A stretch of DNA of 64,000 bases from Thiocystis violacea. Its GTDB lineage: Bacteria; Pseudomonadota; Gammaproteobacteria; Chromatiales; Chromatiaceae. The translations under genes were made by a program, and so were the position numbers. The stretch is taken from positions 18,476 to 82,475 of the forward strand of contig NZ_NRRF01000015.1 in assembly GCF_016583565.1 (NCBI RefSeq), given 5' to 3'. Below, one piece after another: positions 36,949 to 45,342 of the stretch. The first letter of the stretch is position 1, and every line of letters starts with the position of its first letter. A model generated the notes under the pieces. That model had not been told where the DNA came from and ran no database searches. It saw nothing but the letters and a program-made list of their open reading frames with translations.

Positions 36949-39030
36949 TCAACTGTCCCGGATGTAGTCGTAGATGTTCAGGTAATCCTGACCCGGCCGG
37001 TTCCAGGAATAGTCCGTCCGCATGGCGTTGCCGATCAACTCGCGGAAATGCTCGGGGAAATCGTTGTAGCAGGCAATGGCCCTTCCAAGCGCCGATTCCA
37101 AACCACGGTTGTCGTAGTTGTCGAAGACATAGCCGTTGCGCTCGTTCATGGGCCGCGACGAGTGGTCTTTATCGAAAACCGTATCCGCGAGTCCGCCGAC
37201 GGCTCGAACCACCGGGATGGTGCCATAGCGTAGCGAGATTAGCTGAGTCAGGCCGCAGGGCTCGAACTGGCTCGGCACTAGCATCATATCCGCGCCCGCA
37301 TAGATGAGGTGGGACAGATCTTCGTCGAAACCGATCTCCAGGTGACAGTCCGGGCTGTCGTTGAGCATCTGCTTCAGGCCCCAGAAGTCGGCATTGATCC
37401 GCTCGTCCGGGCTCGATCCCAACAGCACGAACTGAGCGCCGCGTTCCAAGGTGTAGAAGATGGCATGGCGCACCAGGTCCAGGCCCTTCTGCGGATCCAG
37501 TCGGCCGATGAAGGCGACCATGGCCTTTTCATTGTCCGCGAGCATCAGCCGATGGCGCAGCGCGCGCTTGTTGTCGTATTTGCGATCGATGGAATCCAGG
37601 CCGTAGTGGACCGGGATGTGCCGGTCGAGCTCGGGGTTCCAGGCTTCGTAGTCGACGCCATTCACGACGCCGCCGTACTTGATCTGGTGGGTGTGAAGCG
37701 TCGGCTCCAGACCGAAGCCCTGCCCCTGATCCTTGGTCTCGAAGGCGTAGCGCGGTGACACCGTGGTGACGAAATTGGAGTAGACGATGCCGCCCTTGAG
37801 CAGGTTGATCGCTTGCGGATAGCGGGCGTCGCCCAGGCGGGTGTGGTCGAGGTAGCGCTCGGGGGGATGCAGGCCGGCTGCCCGCAGTGCCTCGGCTCCG
37901 GTAACACCCTGGTGGGCGAAGTTGTGAATCGTCAGGCAGACCCGCGGATGCATCATGCCGAGACGCTGGTACATCTCGAAGAGGAACACGGGCACCAGGG
38001 CGGTCTGCCAGTCGTGGCAATGGATGATGTCCGGGTGCTTGCCGGCCTTCCAGAGGAACTCGATCGCGGCGCGCGAGAAGAAGGCGTATCTCAGGACATC
38101 GTCGCGGAAGCCATAGATGCCGCCTCGATTGAAGAAGTTGTCCTGCGAATGCGGCTCGATGAAGAAGCATTTGCGTCCGTGCACGAAGCCGAAAAACACC
38201 GTGCAGTGCACGGCGCCGTCATACCAGGGTACCCAGAGATCCTGATAGACCTCGTGCAGATCGTAGATCTGGTCGTAGCGCATCGAGGCGTACTTGGGCA
38301 GCACGATCTCGACATGATTGCCGCGAATCGCCAGCTCCCGCGAGAGACCAAAGACGACGTCCGCGAGTCCGCCGACCTTGGCGACGCCCGCCAGCTCGGG
38401 CGTGATGTGCACGATGAAGAGGCTGGGTCGCGACGGAGCCGGTGGCGGCTCGGGCGGCGGCTCATGCACGACCTCCGGCTCCGGCTCCGGCTCGGGTGCG
38501 CTGGGCGGCGCTGTTGTCTCGGCTGGCTCTTCGGGTTGCTCGGGCTCCGCTGTCGCGGCGATTGGCTGCTCGGGCTTGGCCTCGGGCTCGATTGTCACGA
38601 GTGGCTGCTGCGCGGTGGTTTCGGCCACCTCGGGCGGGGCCTCGGTTGGTGCGATGGCTGGCGCGTCCGAGGCGCGCGCGGGTGTCTCCTGGCGCGGCAT
38701 CGACTGCGGCTGTGTCATCGCGACGTCCGCTGGCCGCTCCGGCTCGGGCGCCTGCTTCGGTGCCTGCCGCGCGTTGGCGGTTCCCGCGCGAGCGCGCGCT
38801 GGGGGTGCCTCCGGCGCCTTGTGCGGCTTGGTCTTCTTGATGACCGGAGTCGATTGGACGCCGCCGGTCGCCAGGTCCGCCTTGGTCACGGGTTGCGCCT
38901 TGGCCTCCGCGGCGGTCGAGACCTTCGCTTTCCTGGGCGCGGAGGTTGTCTTGGCCTCGCTGTCGACCTTCTTCGTCGTGCGCACGGGCGCCGCTGGCGC
39001 CTCTTTCGGTCCAGTTGGCTTTTTCGCCAT
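36949..39030 (-). CDS. glgA: glycogen/starch synthase with a 200-residue N-terminal extension
   Basis: 693 residues. From about residue 203 the protein is an ordinary GT5 synthase of some 490 residues: KVGGLADVV for ADP-glucose, FIGRLDPQKG, and PSQFEPCGLTQLISLRYG near the C-terminus. Residues 1-200 are low complexity, first rich in Lys, Ala and Pro (MAKKPTGPKEAPAAP), then rich in Pro and Glu, and resemble a disordered tail rather than a folded domain. It elongates alpha-1,4-glucan from ADP-glucose. The extension is not part of the normal family length. Confidence 0.92.
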   Translation of the reverse strand: MAKKPTGPKEAPAAPVRTTKKVDSEAKTTSAPRKAKVSTAAEAKAQPVTKADLATGGVQSTPVIKKTKPHKAPEAPPARARAGTANARQAPKQAPEPERPADVAMTQPQSMPRQETPARASDAPAIAPTEAPPEVAETTAQQPLVTIEPEAKPEQPIAATAEPEQPEEPAETTAPPSAPEPEPEPEVVHEPPPEPPPAPSRPSLFIVHITPELAGVAKVGGLADVVFGLSRELAIRGNHVEIVLPKYASMRYDQIYDLHEVYQDLWVPWYDGAVHCTVFFGFVHGRKCFFIEPHSQDNFFNRGGIYGFRDDVLRYAFFSRAAIEFLWKAGKHPDIIHCHDWQTALVPVFLFEMYQRLGMMHPRVCLTIHNFAHQGVTGAEALRAAGLHPPERYLDHTRLGDARYPQAINLLKGGIVYSNFVTTVSPRYAFETKDQGQGFGLEPTLHTHQIKYGGVVNGVDYEAWNPELDRHIPVHYGLDSIDRKYDNKRALRHRLMLADNEKAMVAFIGRLDPQKGLDLVRHAIFYTLERGAQFVLLGSSPDERINADFWGLKQMLNDSPDCHLEIGFDEDLSHLIYAGADMMLVPSQFEPCGLTQLISLRYGTIPVVRAVGGLADTVFDKDHSSRPMNERNGYVFDNYDNRGLESALGRAIACYNDFPEHFRELIGNAMRTDYSWNRPGQDYLNIYDYIRDS

Positions 39031-39191
39031 TCGCAGATGTCCTAAAAGGCTTCGGTGTCAGGGAGCCAGGTGACTCATCGGCTCCAATTCTGCCACGAAG
39101 CGCGCTGGGGGTCTCCGGCTATCTCTGTCGCTTCGGGCGATTGGGCGGGTCGCGCAAGAGGTCGATCCTGGCGTCGGGAGGCCCGGCGACA

Positions 39192-41036
39192 CTAGGCGTG
39201 CATCCCTCGCGTGTTGAAGGTGACGTTCCAATGCTCGTCTCCGCCATCCACCGGAAGAGCCGTCAGCTCCAGGGTGCCGACTTCGGTGACGGCCGCTTGG
39301 AGCCGGACCGCGACGACTTCGCCGGGCTTGCGGTTGCGACCCGTCAGCGTGGTTTGGATGTCATCGAGTTCTTCCAACTCGTCCTCGCCCCATTCCTCCA
39401 GGAGTTCGCCGACCTGGTCCTCGCGGCGGACGCTGGAGCTGAAAAAGCGGAAACGCACGGGCTCGCCGACCACGAGACCGAACTCCTGCGGCGGCGCGAC
39501 GGGCTCCGACCCTTCCTCAAGCCCGAAGGGTACGAGGCAGAGCGCCTGCAGCTCGGGCTCCATTCCCGGCACGGCGGGCATGGCGCTCTCGACGCCGACG
39601 TAATAGGTGTGCGAGGTGCCGCCGCGGATGCGCACGCCGCCATGGCGACGGACGTGAGCATAGAAGGCCGCGCCCTTGGAGACGGCCAGGTCCAGGTCGC
39701 GCGCCTCGAGCAGCCTGGCCGCCGGCGCGCCGTCCGCTTCCAGCCATTGATTGATGACCGTCAAGACCCGTTCCTGGAGGATCCGGGCCTTGAAGACGCC
39801 GCCGTTGAAGAGGACGGCGGTGGGTCTCAGGAAGCTCGCGTCCAGGGGTTGGTCGACGAATCCGGACAGATCTTGAGTGGCGCCCGTCTGGCGACCCAGG
39901 AAGGCGGCCAGGTGACGGGTGACGGCCGGATCCTGGGCATAGGGCAGGCCAACCTTGGTCAGCGCGCCGCGCGGGCGACTGGCCGGCCGGCTGCTGGCCT
40001 CGACCGCTGGGAAGAAACCCTCGATCAGCGTGGTCTGGACCTCCTCTCGGGTCAGTTCCGTGCGGATGCTGCCGCCGATGAGCCGCGAGCCCCGGCTGGG
40101 CACCACCACGGGGATGCGCTCCAGCTCCGCCTCCGCGAGCAGCGACTCCTTCGCCTGGCGGCAGCCATGGGTGAGCGCCTGGAGCTGCCAGCGGTCGAGC
40201 TCGACGCCGGTCTGCGCGAGCTTGCCCTTGAGGATGTAGGCGAGCGCCAGGTCCATGTTGTCGCCGCCGAGCAGGATGTGCTCGCCCACGGCGACGCGTG
40301 TCAGCTCCAGTGCGCCGTCGTTCTCGGTGACGGCGATGAGGGACAGGTCCGTGGTGCCGCCGCCCAGGTCCACCACCAGGATGACATCGCCGACGCGGAC
40401 CTGGTTGCGCCAGTCGCCGCGGCTGTCGTTGACCCAGCTGTAGAGGGCGGCTTGAGGCTCTTCGAGCAGGACCAGGTGCTCGATCCCGATCGCCTTGGCC
40501 GCCTCGGCGGTCAGCTCGCGCGCGGCGGGATCGAAGGAGGCGGGCACCGTGACCGTGACCTCCTGGCGGTCCAGCGGGTCGTAGGGGTGCACCCCGTTCC
40601 AGGCATTTCGCAGATGCGCCAGGTAGTGGATGCTCGCCTCGAAGGGCGAGAGCTGGGGGATCTCCGCGGGCGCGCCGGCGGGCAGGATGGCGGCCTTGCG
40701 GTCGACGTCGGGATGGCACAGCCAGCTCTTGGCGCTGGAGACCAGGCGAATGGGCGTCATGCTGCCCTGCTTGCGCGCCAGCTCACCGCAGATGCGGGCG
40801 GTGTCGCTCTCCCAGGGCAGGCCCAGGTCGCTGGCCTTGAATTCGTCTTGATGCGGCAGGTAGAGGAACGAGGGCAGCAGCGGGCGCGTCTCGACCGCGC
40901 CGGGCGAGACCAGCTGCGGGACGGAGAGCATCCCCTGCACGATGTTCTCGCCCTCGCTCTTGTCCGATTCCACGAAGGAGAGCGCGCAGTGGGTGGTCCC
41001 GAGGTCGATGCCGACGGCAAAACGCGGTGCGCTCAC
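39192..41036 (-). CDS. Hsp70-like ATPase
   Basis: 614 residues. The actin-like ATPase fold is clear: FAVGIDLGTTHCAL (phosphate 1), VILVVDLGGGTTDLSL (phosphate 2) and EEPQAALYSW. The C-terminal part diverges from DnaK and lacks a standard lid. This type is usually encoded with a small DUF2760 protein, as here, where the gene overlaps its partner by four bases. The client and function are not established. DnaJ and GrpE genes are not nearby. Confidence 0.85.
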   Translation of the reverse strand: MSAPRFAVGIDLGTTHCALSFVESDKSEGENIVQGMLSVPQLVSPGAVETRPLLPSFLYLPHQDEFKASDLGLPWESDTARICGELARKQGSMTPIRLVSSAKSWLCHPDVDRKAAILPAGAPAEIPQLSPFEASIHYLAHLRNAWNGVHPYDPLDRQEVTVTVPASFDPAARELTAEAAKAIGIEHLVLLEEPQAALYSWVNDSRGDWRNQVRVGDVILVVDLGGGTTDLSLIAVTENDGALELTRVAVGEHILLGGDNMDLALAYILKGKLAQTGVELDRWQLQALTHGCRQAKESLLAEAELERIPVVVPSRGSRLIGGSIRTELTREEVQTTLIEGFFPAVEASSRPASRPRGALTKVGLPYAQDPAVTRHLAAFLGRQTGATQDLSGFVDQPLDASFLRPTAVLFNGGVFKARILQERVLTVINQWLEADGAPAARLLEARDLDLAVSKGAAFYAHVRRHGGVRIRGGTSHTYYVGVESAMPAVPGMEPELQALCLVPFGLEEGSEPVAPPQEFGLVVGEPVRFRFFSSSVRREDQVGELLEEWGEDELEELDDIQTTLTGRNRKPGEVVAVRLQAAVTEVGTLELTALPVDGGDEHWNVTFNTRGMHA

Positions 41037-41584
41037 AGCTCCACCTCCGCGGCGGCGAGGATCTGAAGGTCATGCCCGCTGGTGACCTTGGGTAGCCGGA
41101 TCTCGACGACGCGCCAACCGCGATGGACGAGGGCGCCGGTGAAGGGTGGGTTGCCGACGACATTGCCGGTCGGCCGCACGGAGGCGGCGTCGAAGCCAGG
41201 TTGCAGGGTGACGCGGCTGCCCTCGGGCTCGTCGCGGACGGGGGCGATCGTGAGGTAGTCCTGTAGCACCTTCTGGCACCCCTGGTGGACCACGCGCGCC
41301 GCGGCGCCGACCTCCTGGTCGGAGTAGTCCTTGACGTTCTCCTGCAGGAAGTCGATCAGGCGGCCCTCTTTCTGCAAGAGTCCGAGCAGCAGCAGCGCGG
41401 CATCCGGGCTCGCGCTCGCCAAGGGGGCGACCGCCGGTGCCGCTGGCCGCGCGGCGGCGGGAGCCGTTCCCGCCTTGAGCAGCGAGTCGATGGATCGCGC
41501 CAGCTCGGGATCCTTGAAGATCCGCCGAAAGCTGCCGAAGGCGATGCTGGCCCTTCGAAGAAAGGACGGCGCCGATGATGACAT
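41033..41584 (-). CDS. DUF2760 domain protein, partner of the Hsp70-like ATPase
   Basis: 183 residues from the ATG at 41584, with AGGA seven bases upstream. An N-terminal basic helix (FLRRASIAFGSFRRIF), an Ala/Pro linker and a conserved C-terminal region (KDYSDQEVGAAARVVHQGC; then HRGWRVVEIRLP). DUF2760 proteins are found mainly next to Hsp70-like genes; this pair is ATGA-overlapped, which points to a 1:1 complex. No other function is known. Confidence 0.8.
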   Translation of the reverse strand: MSSSAPSFLRRASIAFGSFRRIFKDPELARSIDSLLKAGTAPAAARPAAPAVAPLASASPDAALLLLGLLQKEGRLIDFLQENVKDYSDQEVGAAARVVHQGCQKVLQDYLTIAPVRDEPEGSRVTLQPGFDAASVRPTGNVVGNPPFTGALVHRGWRVVEIRLPKVTSGHDLQILAAAEVEL

Positions 41585-41624
41585 GGACGAGTTCCTCATC
41601 ATTGGAAATGTGAATCCGGGGTGG

Positions 41625-41652
41625 TTGAACGCTGGGGTGATTGAACGCTGGG
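41625..41652. repeat. two to three tandem 16-bp units upstream of the DUF2760 gene
   Basis: TTGAACGCTGGG is found at 41625-41636 and 41641-41652, a 16-bp period, with a weaker third unit toward the gene. The repeat lies about 40-70 bases upstream of the DUF2760 start, in its leader or promoter. Confidence 0.7.
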
Positions 41653-41821
41653 TGCGGAAGTCGCGGGGATCGGCGCCTGAAACGCTGAGTCTTGCGCGGC
41701 CTGTTCGGTTGCATGCAGTCTGGGCGCTATTGTAAGGCCCCGCGTCCGGCATGCCATAATCAGTCGCATCCAGCGGTGCCCGACCGCGTTGAGCCCACGG
41801 CCATCATCCTAGTCTCCCGAC

Positions 41822-42067
41822 ATGACACCCGAGATCCACACCGAACCGAGCCCCCGGCAACGTCGCGAAATGATTGCCATTGCTGCCTACTATCTGGCCG
41901 AGCACCGGGGATTTGCGCCGGGCGGCGCGGATCAGGATTGGCTCGATGCCGAGCGGACCGTCGACGCCATGATCGCGAGCAAACTGCTCTCGCGGACCAC
42001 GCAAACCGATGCCGGGCGGCGTTTGATTCGCAACGCCCTGGTCATGCCCGAGGGCGATGACGGCTGA
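41822..42067 (+). CDS. DUF2934 domain small protein
   Basis: 81 residues. The conserved core IAAYYLAEHRGFAPGGADQDWLDAE is spread over residues 20-45 and is the family signature (short segments AAYYLAEHRGF and DWLDAE). Many proteobacteria have several of these small cytoplasmic proteins; none has a proven role. It reads toward the candidate sRNA locus. Confidence 0.8.
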   Translation: MTPEIHTEPSPRQRREMIAIAAYYLAEHRGFAPGGADQDWLDAERTVDAMIASKLLSRTTQTDAGRRLIRNALVMPEGDDG

Positions 42068-42162
42068 GGGTCGGCCGACGTCACATCATCTCGTCCATGT
42101 TCGATCCTTCGCTTCTCCAGGGATCGTCGCGGCGGCAAGCCGTTCTTCTGGACACGAAACGC

Positions 42163-42191
42163 AAAAAAAAAGCGCGACGGGTGTCGCGCTT
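42163..42191 (-). terminator. strong intrinsic terminator
   Basis: Perfect 9-bp stem (42170-42178 with 42183-42191, AAGCGCGAC/GTCGCGCTT) with a 4-base loop, followed on the minus strand by an unbroken run of U down to 42163 (nine in all, two of them in the stem). On the plus strand there is no U-run, so it acts on minus-strand transcripts. Confidence 0.9.
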
Positions 42192-42260
42192 CAAAATAAA
42201 TACCACCAAAGGAGGATGGAGGAGTGTACTGAGGCGATGTGCTTCAGTACATCAACAGTT
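42163..42260 (-). ncRNA. candidate small regulatory RNA
   Basis: Between DUF2934 and ubiX the minus strand reads as a compact sRNA of about 95 bases. It has a 5' hairpin with an 8-bp perfect stem (42225-42232 with 42244-42251), then an unpaired CU-rich stretch (CTCCTCCATCCTCC) that matches an anti-Shine-Dalgarno sequence. An A/U-rich segment like an Hfq site (TGGTATTTATTTTG) comes next, and a strong intrinsic terminator closes it. A TTGACA lies upstream at 42285-42280, but no clear -10 box follows at the usual distance. GC content is lower than in the flanks. The promoter is the weak point. Confidence 0.5.
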
Positions 42261-42326
42261 TCTTATTTACTGGTGGTTTTGTCAACCCTGGCCCAGTGGT
42301 TTGGACGCCTAAAAACCTATCGTTAA
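42216..42326 (+). CDS. possible 36-residue hydrophobic peptide opposite the sRNA
   Basis: On the strand opposite the sRNA candidate, AAAGGAGG precedes an ATG at 42216 (Met1) and a second at 42237 (Met8). The peptide ends in one hydrophobic stretch (VSYLLVVLSTLAQWFG) and a basic tail (RLKTYR). The spacing to the first ATG is too short for good initiation; Met8 lies 12 bases after GGAGGAG. It could be a real small membrane peptide, possibly controlled by the antisense RNA, or chance. Confidence 0.25.
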   Translation: MEECTEAMCFSTSTVSYLLVVLSTLAQWFGRLKTYR

Positions 42327-42504
42327 CGCCGATGGGAATGATCGGTAGCGCCTTCTTTGTGCGCAACGCCTGAGCGGGCTCGGGCGCTTCGTCATGCTGG
42401 GTGCGGCGGACCGTGCCGAGGGTGTTCGTGTACCATTGGTGTTCGCGTGTGCGGACGATCCTCTGAATCTTTGCCAAGGGTGTCCAGATGGATCCTCGTG
42501 CACC

Positions 42505-43128
42505 CTAGGCTCCCCAGCGCTGCGTCAGTCCGTGCTGGACCCCGAGGTGGTCGAGGACTCGAGCGGCCATGAAGTCGACGATGTCCGAGAGGCTGGAGGG
42601 ATTGCCATAGAACCCCGGACTGGCGGGCATGATGACCGCGCCGCTGTTGGACAGGCGGAGCATGTTCTCCAGGTGGATGCTGGAGAAGGGCGTCTCGCGG
42701 ACGACCAGGATGAGGGGGCGGCGCTCCTTGAGGGCGACATCGGCGGCGCGCTCGATCAGGGTGCTCGATAGACCGGCGGCGATGCGCCCGACCGTGCCCG
42801 TCGTGCAGGGGCAAATCACCATGGCGTCCGCCGGATTGCTGCCGCTGGCGACCGGCGCCGTCCATTGTTGGCGGCCAAAGACGCGGAGTTGTCCGTCCGC
42901 GGCCTGGAATCGGGCGCTGAAGAAACGCTCGGCCTCCGCCGGCTGAGACGGCGCCTCGATGCCGGCTTCCATGCGAAGCACGACCTGCGCCGCTTGGGAG
43001 ACGAGCAGGTAGACACGGGCGCCGGATGCGATCAGACACTCGACCAGCTTGAGCCCATAGGCGGACCCGGAGGCGCCCGTGATGGCGACCGTCACGGTCT
43101 TCGGCCATGGCCTTAGCTCAGGCGACAT
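42505..43128 (-). CDS. ubiX: flavin prenyltransferase UbiX
   Basis: 207 residues. The start VTVAITGASGSAYGLKLVE and the motifs PCTTGTVGRIA and PASPGFYGNP are those of the UbiX/Pad1 family. It prenylates FMN to make the cofactor of the UbiD decarboxylase in ubiquinone synthesis. The gene is 60 bases downstream of mpl on the same strand and is followed on the minus strand only by the sRNA region. Confidence 0.95.
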   Translation of the reverse strand: MSPELRPWPKTVTVAITGASGSAYGLKLVECLIASGARVYLLVSQAAQVVLRMEAGIEAPSQPAEAERFFSARFQAADGQLRVFGRQQWTAPVASGSNPADAMVICPCTTGTVGRIAAGLSSTLIERAADVALKERRPLILVVRETPFSSIHLENMLRLSNSGAVIMPASPGFYGNPSSLSDIVDFMAARVLDHLGVQHGLTQRWGA

Positions 43129-43188
43129 CAGGATTCACCGCGGGTGGCGAGGGTTCGCTCAGGGCCTGCGCGCGGTTTCGTGGCGCGC

Positions 43189-44553
43189 TCACCCTTGGTG
43201 CCGAAGGTGCAGCGCGGTCAGGAGCTTGCCGTGAATGCCGCCGAAACCGCCGTTGCTCATCACGAGAATCTGGTCGCCGCCGCGGCTCTCGCCAACCAGG
43301 TCGTCCACGAGTGTCTCCAGGGCGTCTCGCACCCGCACCCGCTCGCCAAGCCCGGCGAAGACCGCGGCGGCGTCCCAGCCGAGATCCGGTGGCGCATAGA
43401 GATAGACCTGGTCGGCGAGGTCGAGCGAGGCCGCCAGCTCGGTATTGTGCACGCCGAGCCGCATGGTGTTCGAGCGCGGCTCCAGGACGGCGAGGATGCG
43501 CTGCTCGCCGACGCGCCGGCGCAACCCTTCGAGCGTGGTGGCGATGGCGGTCGGGTGATGGGCGAAGTCATCGAAGAGCCGGATGCCATTGACCTCGCCG
43601 CGCAGCTCCATGCGGCGCTTGACGCCCTGGAATCGGCTCAAGGCGTCGGTGCTCGCCGCGATGGGTACGCCGGCATGCCGCGCCGCGGCCACGACGGCGA
43701 TGGCATTGTTGACGTTGTGCAGGCCAGTTTGCGTCCACTGGACGACGCCGACCTCCTCGCCCTTCAACAGAATGCGGAAGTGCGAGCCGTCCGGCTCGAT
43801 CAGCTCCCCGGTCCAGGCGCCAGCCGCGCCGAAGGTCTCCCTGGGTGTCCAGCAGCCCATGGAGATGACCTCATCCACGGCGTCGGAGCCGGCTGGATGC
43901 ACGATGAGCCCAGTGCCGGGGACGGTGCGAATCAAGTGATGGAACTGGCGCTGGATCTGTGCGAGGTCATCGAAGATGTCCGCGTGATCGAACTCCAGAT
44001 TGTTGAGGATCAGGGTTCGCGGCCGGTAGTGAACGAACTTGGAGCGCTTGTCGAAAAAGGCCGTGTCGTACTCGTCCGCCTCGACGACGAAGAAGGGCGC
44101 GGAGCCCAAGCGCGCGGAGAGGCCGAAGTCCTGAGGGACGCCGCCGATCAGAAAGCCGGGATCCAGGCCCGCGTCGTCCAGCACCCAGGCGAGCATGCTG
44201 GCCGTCGTCGTCTTGCCATGCGTCCCGGAGACCGCCAGCACCCAGCGGTCGCTCAGGAGGTTGTCCCTCAGCCATTCCGGTCCCGAGCAATAGCGCAGGT
44301 CGCGGTCCAGCATGGCCTCGATCGCGGGGATGCCGCGCTTCATCGCATTCCCCACCACCACGATATCGGGCGCCGGCTCCAGATGCGCGGCGTCGTAGCC
44401 TTCCATCAGCTCGATGCCGGCGGCTTCCAGCTGCGTGCTCATGGGGGGGTAGACGTTGGCGTCCGAGCCCGTGACCCGATGGCCGAGCGAGCGCGCCAGA
44501 AGGGCGATGCCGCCCATGAAGGTACCGCAGATTCCCAGGATATGAAGGTGCAT
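43189..44553 (-). CDS. mpl: UDP-N-acetylmuramate:L-Ala-gamma-D-Glu-meso-DAP ligase
   Basis: 454 residues, a Mur ligase. The start MHLHILGICGTFMGGIALLA and the ATP loop SGTHGKTTTASM are complete, and the central and C-terminal ligase regions (FDDFAHHPTAI; LEPRSNTMRLG) follow. Mpl recycles peptidoglycan by joining the tripeptide to UDP-MurNAc. Normal length. Confidence 0.95.
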   Translation of the reverse strand: MHLHILGICGTFMGGIALLARSLGHRVTGSDANVYPPMSTQLEAAGIELMEGYDAAHLEPAPDIVVVGNAMKRGIPAIEAMLDRDLRYCSGPEWLRDNLLSDRWVLAVSGTHGKTTTASMLAWVLDDAGLDPGFLIGGVPQDFGLSARLGSAPFFVVEADEYDTAFFDKRSKFVHYRPRTLILNNLEFDHADIFDDLAQIQRQFHHLIRTVPGTGLIVHPAGSDAVDEVISMGCWTPRETFGAAGAWTGELIEPDGSHFRILLKGEEVGVVQWTQTGLHNVNNAIAVVAAARHAGVPIAASTDALSRFQGVKRRMELRGEVNGIRLFDDFAHHPTAIATTLEGLRRRVGEQRILAVLEPRSNTMRLGVHNTELAASLDLADQVYLYAPPDLGWDAAAVFAGLGERVRVRDALETLVDDLVGESRGGDQILVMSNGGFGGIHGKLLTALHLRHQG

Positions 44554-44621
44554 GACAGGGTCCTAGATGATGCCCGTATGCGCGCCTGCGCGCGCAGTGA
44601 TCGTCGCTCTGATGGCTCGCC

Positions 44622-45170
44622 TCAGGCCCCGCCGAACAGGGCGGTCACGATGGTCACCGTGACGATCTCGAAGGCGACCGCGATCGCGGCACCCTGGCCG
44701 AGGGTGAGTCCGAAGGTGTGACGCAGGATGTGGCCCGTGACCACGATCCCCCAGATGACCAGGGCGAGCAGCAGGAAGGCGCCCAAGGCGGCCAGGTCGG
44801 TTTCCGCGCTGCCTGTCGGCTTCATGCTGAGGGGGATGATGGCGACGAGGCCGAGAAGGGCGCCACTGCCGAGGAGCGCCGTGGCGGATTGCGTGAAGCG
44901 TGGGCGCGCGCGCAGCTGCGTGAGTGCGGCGTAGAGCGCCGTCAGCATGATCAGAACCTCGGCGAGGCCCTGCATCAAGCTCGTCAGCCAGGGGAGCCCG
45001 GCGGCGATGCCGACCAGCACGCCAACGATCACGTCCGCGATGAGGACGATCGCCAGCAGGACATCGGATGCTGGCAAGTCTTGCGGTGGACGGCGCAGCG
45101 CGCAAAGCTCGATGAAGAAGATGATCAGGGCCTGCACAACACCATCCCAAAAGCTCAAACCTGCCGCCAA
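44622..45170 (-). CDS. small multi-pass membrane protein, function unknown
   Basis: 182 residues with five likely membrane helices, among them DVLLAIVLIADVIVGVLVG, LLGSGALLGLVAIIPL and LGAFLLLALVIWGIVVTG. No signature I recognise, though the helix pattern resembles Yip1-type proteins. It lies between mpl and lnt on the same strand. Confidence 0.6.
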   Translation of the reverse strand: MAAGLSFWDGVVQALIIFFIELCALRRPPQDLPASDVLLAIVLIADVIVGVLVGIAAGLPWLTSLMQGLAEVLIMLTALYAALTQLRARPRFTQSATALLGSGALLGLVAIIPLSMKPTGSAETDLAALGAFLLLALVIWGIVVTGHILRHTFGLTLGQGAAIAVAFEIVTVTIVTALFGGA

Positions 45171-45342
45171 TCATAACCGCCAGCGGCCATGAAAAGACAA
45201 TTCTCGCGCAAAAGGATAGGTTTCGAGGTGGGCGCCGCCGCGCAAGGTTCGCTGTTCGCGCGCCTGGATTCGGCCGTTGACGACCTTGTCGGGCCGCCCA
45301 AGCAGATCGGCCGCAGTGGCGTCAGAGAGCCCAAGGCAAGGG

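Noticed and set aside
37813..41066. Long plus-strand frames opposite glgA and the Hsp70-like gene
   Set aside because: Antisense by-products of high-GC codon use; real genes on the minus strand have full motifs.
42163..42191. Terminator of the DUF2934 gene
   Set aside because: The U-run is on the minus strand only; the plus strand has no U-run after the stem.
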